A DNA stretch of 64,000 bases from Murimonas intestini (GTDB lineage Bacteria > Bacillota > Clostridia > Lachnospirales > Lachnospiraceae): positions 1-64,000 of the forward strand of contig QGGY01000006.1 of NCBI GenBank assembly GCA_003148945.1, in the 5' to 3' direction. This document shows positions 61,174 through 64,000 of the stretch, in pieces. The stretch's first letter is position 1. Each line of letters begins with the position of its first letter. The translations under genes and the position numbers were made by a program. Under the pieces are notes generated by a model, which had not been told where the DNA came from, searched no databases, and saw only the letters and a program-made list of their open reading frames with translations.

Positions 61174-62124
61174 ATGAACCAGAAGACTGCACACCTGACC
61201 CAGCGTGAAAAGAAGCTCAGACATCAGAAAGCCATGCGGTTAAAAAAAATCAGGCGTATTAAGCGTATTATCAAAACCGGCAGCGTTTGCCTGGTCATAG
61301 TTTTTGCTGTCTGCCTTTTCAGAAATATTACATCCCCGGAAGGCAAAGCTGAAAATAAACCCGCCGCCATATCTGCCAATGTGGAGGACGCCGGATTTCA
61401 AAATACTTCATCATCCGTTTCAGTTGTGGGAAATGTACAGGGAGAATATGTAGATGATCTGAAAGCTATGGTCAGCGACTATCCTGAAATCAGTTCTCTT
61501 ATAGAGCATTATAAGGAATACCCTGAGCCTCTTTTCAAAATACTCACAAAAAATCCTGAAACACTTAATTTTGTGCTGGATTACCCCTCCAAGAAGGATA
61601 CACCGGCCGCCACCACAATAGGACCTGTGACAAAGGGAACCATCCCTCTTCTGCTCCAGTGGGACGAGCGCTGGGGCTATGCGCCTTATGGGAGTTCCAT
61701 GGTAGCCGTCAGCGGCTGCGGTCCCACCTGCATAGCCATGGTGGCATCGGGTCTGACCGGCAGGGATGATCTCACTCCTGCCGCTGTAGCCGCCTACAGT
61801 GAAGAAAACGGATATCTCACACAGAGTCTGGATACCTCCTGGGATCTGATGACGTCAGGGGCCGAGGGCCTTGGAATAACAGGGACCATGCTGGGACTTG
61901 ATGAAAATGCAATGATCAATACACTGAATAACGGTTATCCTATCATCTGCAGCGTAGGACCGGGAGACTTCACCTCTAACGGACACTTTATCGTGCTCAC
62001 AGGTTATGAGGATGGAGGCTTTACTGTCAATGACCCCAACAGCAAGATACGCAGCAGCAAGACCTGGAGTTTTGACAGATTAAAGGACCAGATAAGCAAT
62101 ATGTGGTATTATACGGAGTTATAA
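61174..62124 (+). CDS. C39-like cysteine peptidase-domain protein, membrane-anchored
   Basis: 316 aa. A strongly basic N-terminus (residues 11-34) and one membrane helix (36-51) are followed by an extracytoplasmic part. The C-terminal half is a C39_2-type papain-like domain: Cys182 in SGCGPTCIAM, His271 in NGHFIVLTGY and Asp287 in VNDPNS. The catalytic cysteine may be Cys182 or Cys186. It likely processes or hydrolyses peptides or peptidoglycan-linked material outside the cell; the substrate is unknown. AGAAGGAG precedes the ATG. It is divergent from the GGDEF pair and followed by two terminators. Confidence 0.87.
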   Translation: MNQKTAHLTQREKKLRHQKAMRLKKIRRIKRIIKTGSVCLVIVFAVCLFRNITSPEGKAENKPAAISANVEDAGFQNTSSSVSVVGNVQGEYVDDLKAMVSDYPEISSLIEHYKEYPEPLFKILTKNPETLNFVLDYPSKKDTPAATTIGPVTKGTIPLLLQWDERWGYAPYGSSMVAVSGCGPTCIAMVASGLTGRDDLTPAAVAAYSEENGYLTQSLDTSWDLMTSGAEGLGITGTMLGLDENAMINTLNNGYPIICSVGPGDFTSNGHFIVLTGYEDGGFTVNDPNSKIRSSKTWSFDRLKDQISNMWYYTEL

Positions 62125-62156
62125 AACTATCCGGCAGTTTGACAGCCGGATAGTTT
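62124..62156. terminator. Terminator hairpin 1 after the C39-like gene
   Basis: AAACTATCCGGC (62124-62135) with GCCGGATAGTTT (62145-62156), a 12-bp perfect stem that overlaps the end of the stop codon and ends in TTT. A second hairpin follows 2 bases later. Confidence 0.8.
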
Positions 62157-62157
62157 C

Positions 62158-62192
62158 AAGAAAAGAGCGCTCCCTTGGAACGCTCTTTTCTT
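62158..62192. terminator. Terminator hairpin 2, bidirectional
   Basis: AAGAAAAGAGCG (62158-62169) and CGCTCTTTTCTT (62181-62192), a 12-bp perfect stem between the C39-like gene (+) and the solute-binding protein gene (-), with T-rich ends on both strands. Confidence 0.85.
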
Positions 62193-62215
62193 ATCGTTTA
62201 TAATCTTATATATTC

Positions 62216-63577
62216 CTATTGTTTATATTCTTGCATTCTATCCATTATATTCTGTGCACACTGCTCCGGTGTATCACCCATAGCCAGGCTTTGGAGAGAA
62301 CTTCTCACTGTATCCATCATATGAGATTCCGGGTCATAATTCTGTACATCTGTGCGCATATCTGTAATTTCACTTTGGATAGCAATCGCCTCATCCAGAA
62401 GAGGATTTTCTGTCTTAGAAGTTCTTTCAAACTTCACCGGCTGGATGGTCTGGGCCACCTGATCCAGTTCCTGATAATATGATGGATCCGTCAGCCATTT
62501 CAAAAATTCAATTGACGCCTGGATCTCTTCATCTGATTTATTCAGCTTACTTACATAGAACATGTCTGAGGAACCGCCCTGTGCATAGTTTTTGCATGAT
62601 TCATCACCATAGGGAAAAGGCACCACACCTACTTTATCATAAAACTCTGTTCCAAACAGGTTATTGGCTATATACCATGTTCCATCATAATGCATGGCTG
62701 CTTTCCCTTGCTCAAATACAGCGTTCTCAGTGGTCGAATCTGTAGCGAGCAGATCTTTTCCCAGATAGCCTTTCGCTACCATGTCTGCAATGACCTGATA
62801 TGTACTTTTCATCTCATCACTGTCATAAGACAGCTCCCGGCTGGCCAGTTTTTCTACCGCTTCAATGCCATATGTTTTGATAATAAGATTATTATTAAAG
62901 TGTCCGAAACGATACGCATCCTTTTCTCCCACCTGGAAGGGCTGGATACCCTTTTCCAGAAGCTTCTCACAAACATCCATCATCTCTTCAACACTTTTGG
63001 GCGGCTCAAGCCCGGCTTCATTAAATATTTCTTTATTATAGTAAAGCGCTACAAAGTAACACTTAAAAGGTACAGCATAGATTCCATCGTATCCTTCGTA
63101 CTGCGTTTCTCTCCACATTGATTCGTAAAATTGATTGTACCACTCCTTATTATTCTCCTCCAGATATGGCCGCAGATCCACCAGTGCATCGGCTTCCATA
63201 TAGTCCAGACATCTGCTTCCTCCATACTCCAGAAATACATTAGGAACGTCACCATTGGCAAAACTTGTTCTAATCTTGTCAAAATAGTCCGCCTCCGTAG
63301 AAATATTATCCATCTCGATTTTGATCCCATTATCCAAATCGCTGAATTCCTGCACCTTTTTCCTGTAAAAATTCTCATCTGGATTATCATTAGAATACCG
63401 TGATGCAACCTTTAATACAATTTCCTTTTTTGCACTTGCTTCCTTTTTTTCAGTGACGTTTTCAGATACATTCTTCTCCTGAGGTGTTTCCGGTTCACTT
63501 CCTGACCCACCGCAGCCCGCCAGGCTGACCGCTGCCACCATTGCCGCACATCCTGCAGCTAAGACTCTCCGTTTCAT
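62216..63577 (-). CDS. ABC transporter solute-binding lipoprotein (sugar type)
   Basis: About 453 aa. Lipoprotein signal peptide with lipobox LAGC (Cys21), followed by a Glu/Ser/Lys-rich linker and a family 1 extracellular solute-binding fold: LKVASRYSNDNPDENFYRKK at the start and YYNKEIFNEAGLEPPKSVEE, typical for carbohydrate binding proteins. It would capture an oligosaccharide outside the cell. ATG 63577 is 11 bases after GGAGG; ATG 63586 is too close to it. No permease genes lie downstream in the window: the gene ends at the terminators. Divergent from a probable AraC-type regulator, suggesting inducible control. Confidence 0.88.
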   Translation of the reverse strand: MKRRVLAAGCAAMVAAVSLAGCGGSGSEPETPQEKNVSENVTEKKEASAKKEIVLKVASRYSNDNPDENFYRKKVQEFSDLDNGIKIEMDNISTEADYFDKIRTSFANGDVPNVFLEYGGSRCLDYMEADALVDLRPYLEENNKEWYNQFYESMWRETQYEGYDGIYAVPFKCYFVALYYNKEIFNEAGLEPPKSVEEMMDVCEKLLEKGIQPFQVGEKDAYRFGHFNNNLIIKTYGIEAVEKLASRELSYDSDEMKSTYQVIADMVAKGYLGKDLLATDSTTENAVFEQGKAAMHYDGTWYIANNLFGTEFYDKVGVVPFPYGDESCKNYAQGGSSDMFYVSKLNKSDEEIQASIEFLKWLTDPSYYQELDQVAQTIQPVKFERTSKTENPLLDEAIAIQSEITDMRTDVQNYDPESHMMDTVRSSLQSLAMGDTPEQCAQNIMDRMQEYKQ

Positions 63578-63637
63578 ATGTTTCATTTCCTCCTTCTTTA
63601 CAGGTCTATAAATGCCCATAACCTCCGCTGTGAAATC

Positions 63638-63664
63638 ATTATAGCATATGGATTTTGCTGATAA
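63638..63664 (-). promoter_or_regulatory. Promoter of the solute-binding protein gene
   Basis: On the minus strand, an extended -10 TGCTATAAT (TATAAT at 63643-63638), with a weak TTATCA (63664-63659) 15 bases upstream. A poor -35 with an extended -10 suggests activator dependence. Confidence 0.5.
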
Positions 63665-63710
63665 TATTTACATATCTACATTATTTTTTGTATATTTCGA
63701 CACACGATGA

Positions 63711-63739
63711 TTGATTTCTCCTTTTATATATGCTACATT
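63711..63739 (+). promoter_or_regulatory. Promoter of the right-edge regulator gene
   Basis: TTGATT (63711-63716) and TACATT (63734-63739) with a 17-base spacer; start expected about 35 bases before the ATG at 63781. Confidence 0.55.
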
Positions 63740-63780
63740 ATTTCAAAAAGAAAACTTTTTATTTCCGGAGGTGTACACGG

Positions 63781-64000
63781 ATGTCTGATAAATATAAATT
63801 TCAGGATCTCCTGGGCTATCCTTACTCGCAGCATCTTCCTGCCCATTCAAAGATCAATCCTTTCCTGATCTGCTCTTCACGTATGGGCTGCGATCTCTGC
63901 TCAGGAGATTTTGAAATTGTCCGTGAAAAAGACTACCCCTATTTCACTCTTCATATTCTTTTTGAGGGCTGCAGTTTTTTCCATATTGACGGTCACGATT
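63781..64000 (+). CDS. Probable AraC-family regulator, N-terminal part (runs off right edge)
   Basis: 73 complete codons are visible from ATG 63781, preceded by GGAGG 9 bases upstream. The translation begins MSDKYKFQDLLGYPYSQHL and continues with a beta-rich segment (DYPYFTLHILFEGCSFFHI) that resembles the cupin-like sensing domain of AraC-type regulators. The DNA-binding half is beyond the window, so the family call is an inference helped by the divergent sugar-binding lipoprotein gene. No stop codon occurs in frame up to the edge. Confidence 0.6.
   Translation, partial: MSDKYKFQDLLGYPYSQHLPAHSKINPFLICSSRMGCDLCSGDFEIVREKDYPYFTLHILFEGCSFFHIDGHD

Noticed and set aside
1-64000. CRISPR array, prophage, integron or tRNA genes
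   Set aside because: No regularly spaced direct repeats, no phage structural genes and no tRNA-like cloverleaf with its conserved GGTTCGAATCC-type T-loop was seen on reading the intergenic regions of both strands.

Overview
The window looks like chromosome of a Gram-positive, endospore-forming anaerobe of the Lachnospiraceae type (Clostridia). Evidence for this: Shine-Dalgarno sites of the AGGAGG type almost everywhere, class III fructose-bisphosphatase, spore genes (spoIIR, a gerA-type receptor, a SPOCS/LysM protein), a lysine riboswitch before dapA, a BmpA-type nucleoside importer, and polyamine synthesis through both SpeD/SpeE and the carboxyspermidine enzymes. No phage or plasmid block and no CRISPR array is visible. 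Mobile DNA is limited to small palindromic elements. The species cannot be named from this sequence alone.

Layout. Bases 1-19 are the first bases of a 16S rRNA gene on the minus strand, preceded by a leader and two tandem promoters (to about 370). Next come a LURP-one-like protein and a double-Nudix protein, an arylsulfate sulfotransferase-thioredoxin-thioredoxin reductase operon with a divergent Crp/Fnr regulator (2.2-6.3 kb), and a six-gene polyamine operon (6.3-12.9 kb) behind a roughly 360-nt structured leader that ends in an intrinsic terminator. Then follow an unidentified 508-aa protein, a DMT transporter, fructose-bisphosphatase, riboswitch-controlled dapA-dapB, a corrinoid adenosyltransferase, an OB-fold protein and typA/bipA (13.3-23.3 kb). 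From 34.5 down to 23.4 kb a long minus-strand set encodes purine nucleoside phosphorylase, an alcohol dehydrogenase-like protein, methylthioribose-1-phosphate isomerase, a BMP-family nucleoside ABC importer, an MTA/SAH deaminase-type amidohydrolase and a secreted DUF885 protein. The spore block (spoIIR, gerA and a fused gerB-gerC) runs to 38.7 kb. It is followed by a GntR regulator, ispE, a SPOCS/LysM protein and a para-aminobenzoate operon (pabA-pabB-HAD-pabC). The remainder holds malQ-plsC (+), a GGDEF gene facing a serine recombinase across a 24-bp inverted repeat, a cell-wall run (L,D-transpeptidase, ddl, murF, alaX), a MATE transporter, an aminotransferase, two tandem membrane GGDEF proteins, a C39-like protein, and a sugar-type solute-binding lipoprotein divergent from a truncated probable AraC-type regulator.

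How the genes fit together. Spermidine synthase releases 5'-methylthioadenosine (MTA), and the 23-34 kb operon has the parts to import or deaminate MTA, phosphorolyse the nucleoside and isomerise methylthioribose-1-phosphate, so the two operons plausibly form one cycle. Lysine/diaminopimelate supply (dapA/B), ddl, murF and the L,D-transpeptidase all serve peptidoglycan. Three GGDEF proteins occur with no EAL or HD-GYP partner in the window.

Most interesting signals: (1) the structured leader plus terminator directly before speD, with a candidate antiterminator pairing; (2) the 24-bp inverted repeats that bracket a promoter between a diguanylate cyclase gene and a serine recombinase; (3) the joint import and deaminase-based MTA salvage operon; (4) a GerB-GerC fusion; (5) a small palindromic element that supplies the last codons of speA.
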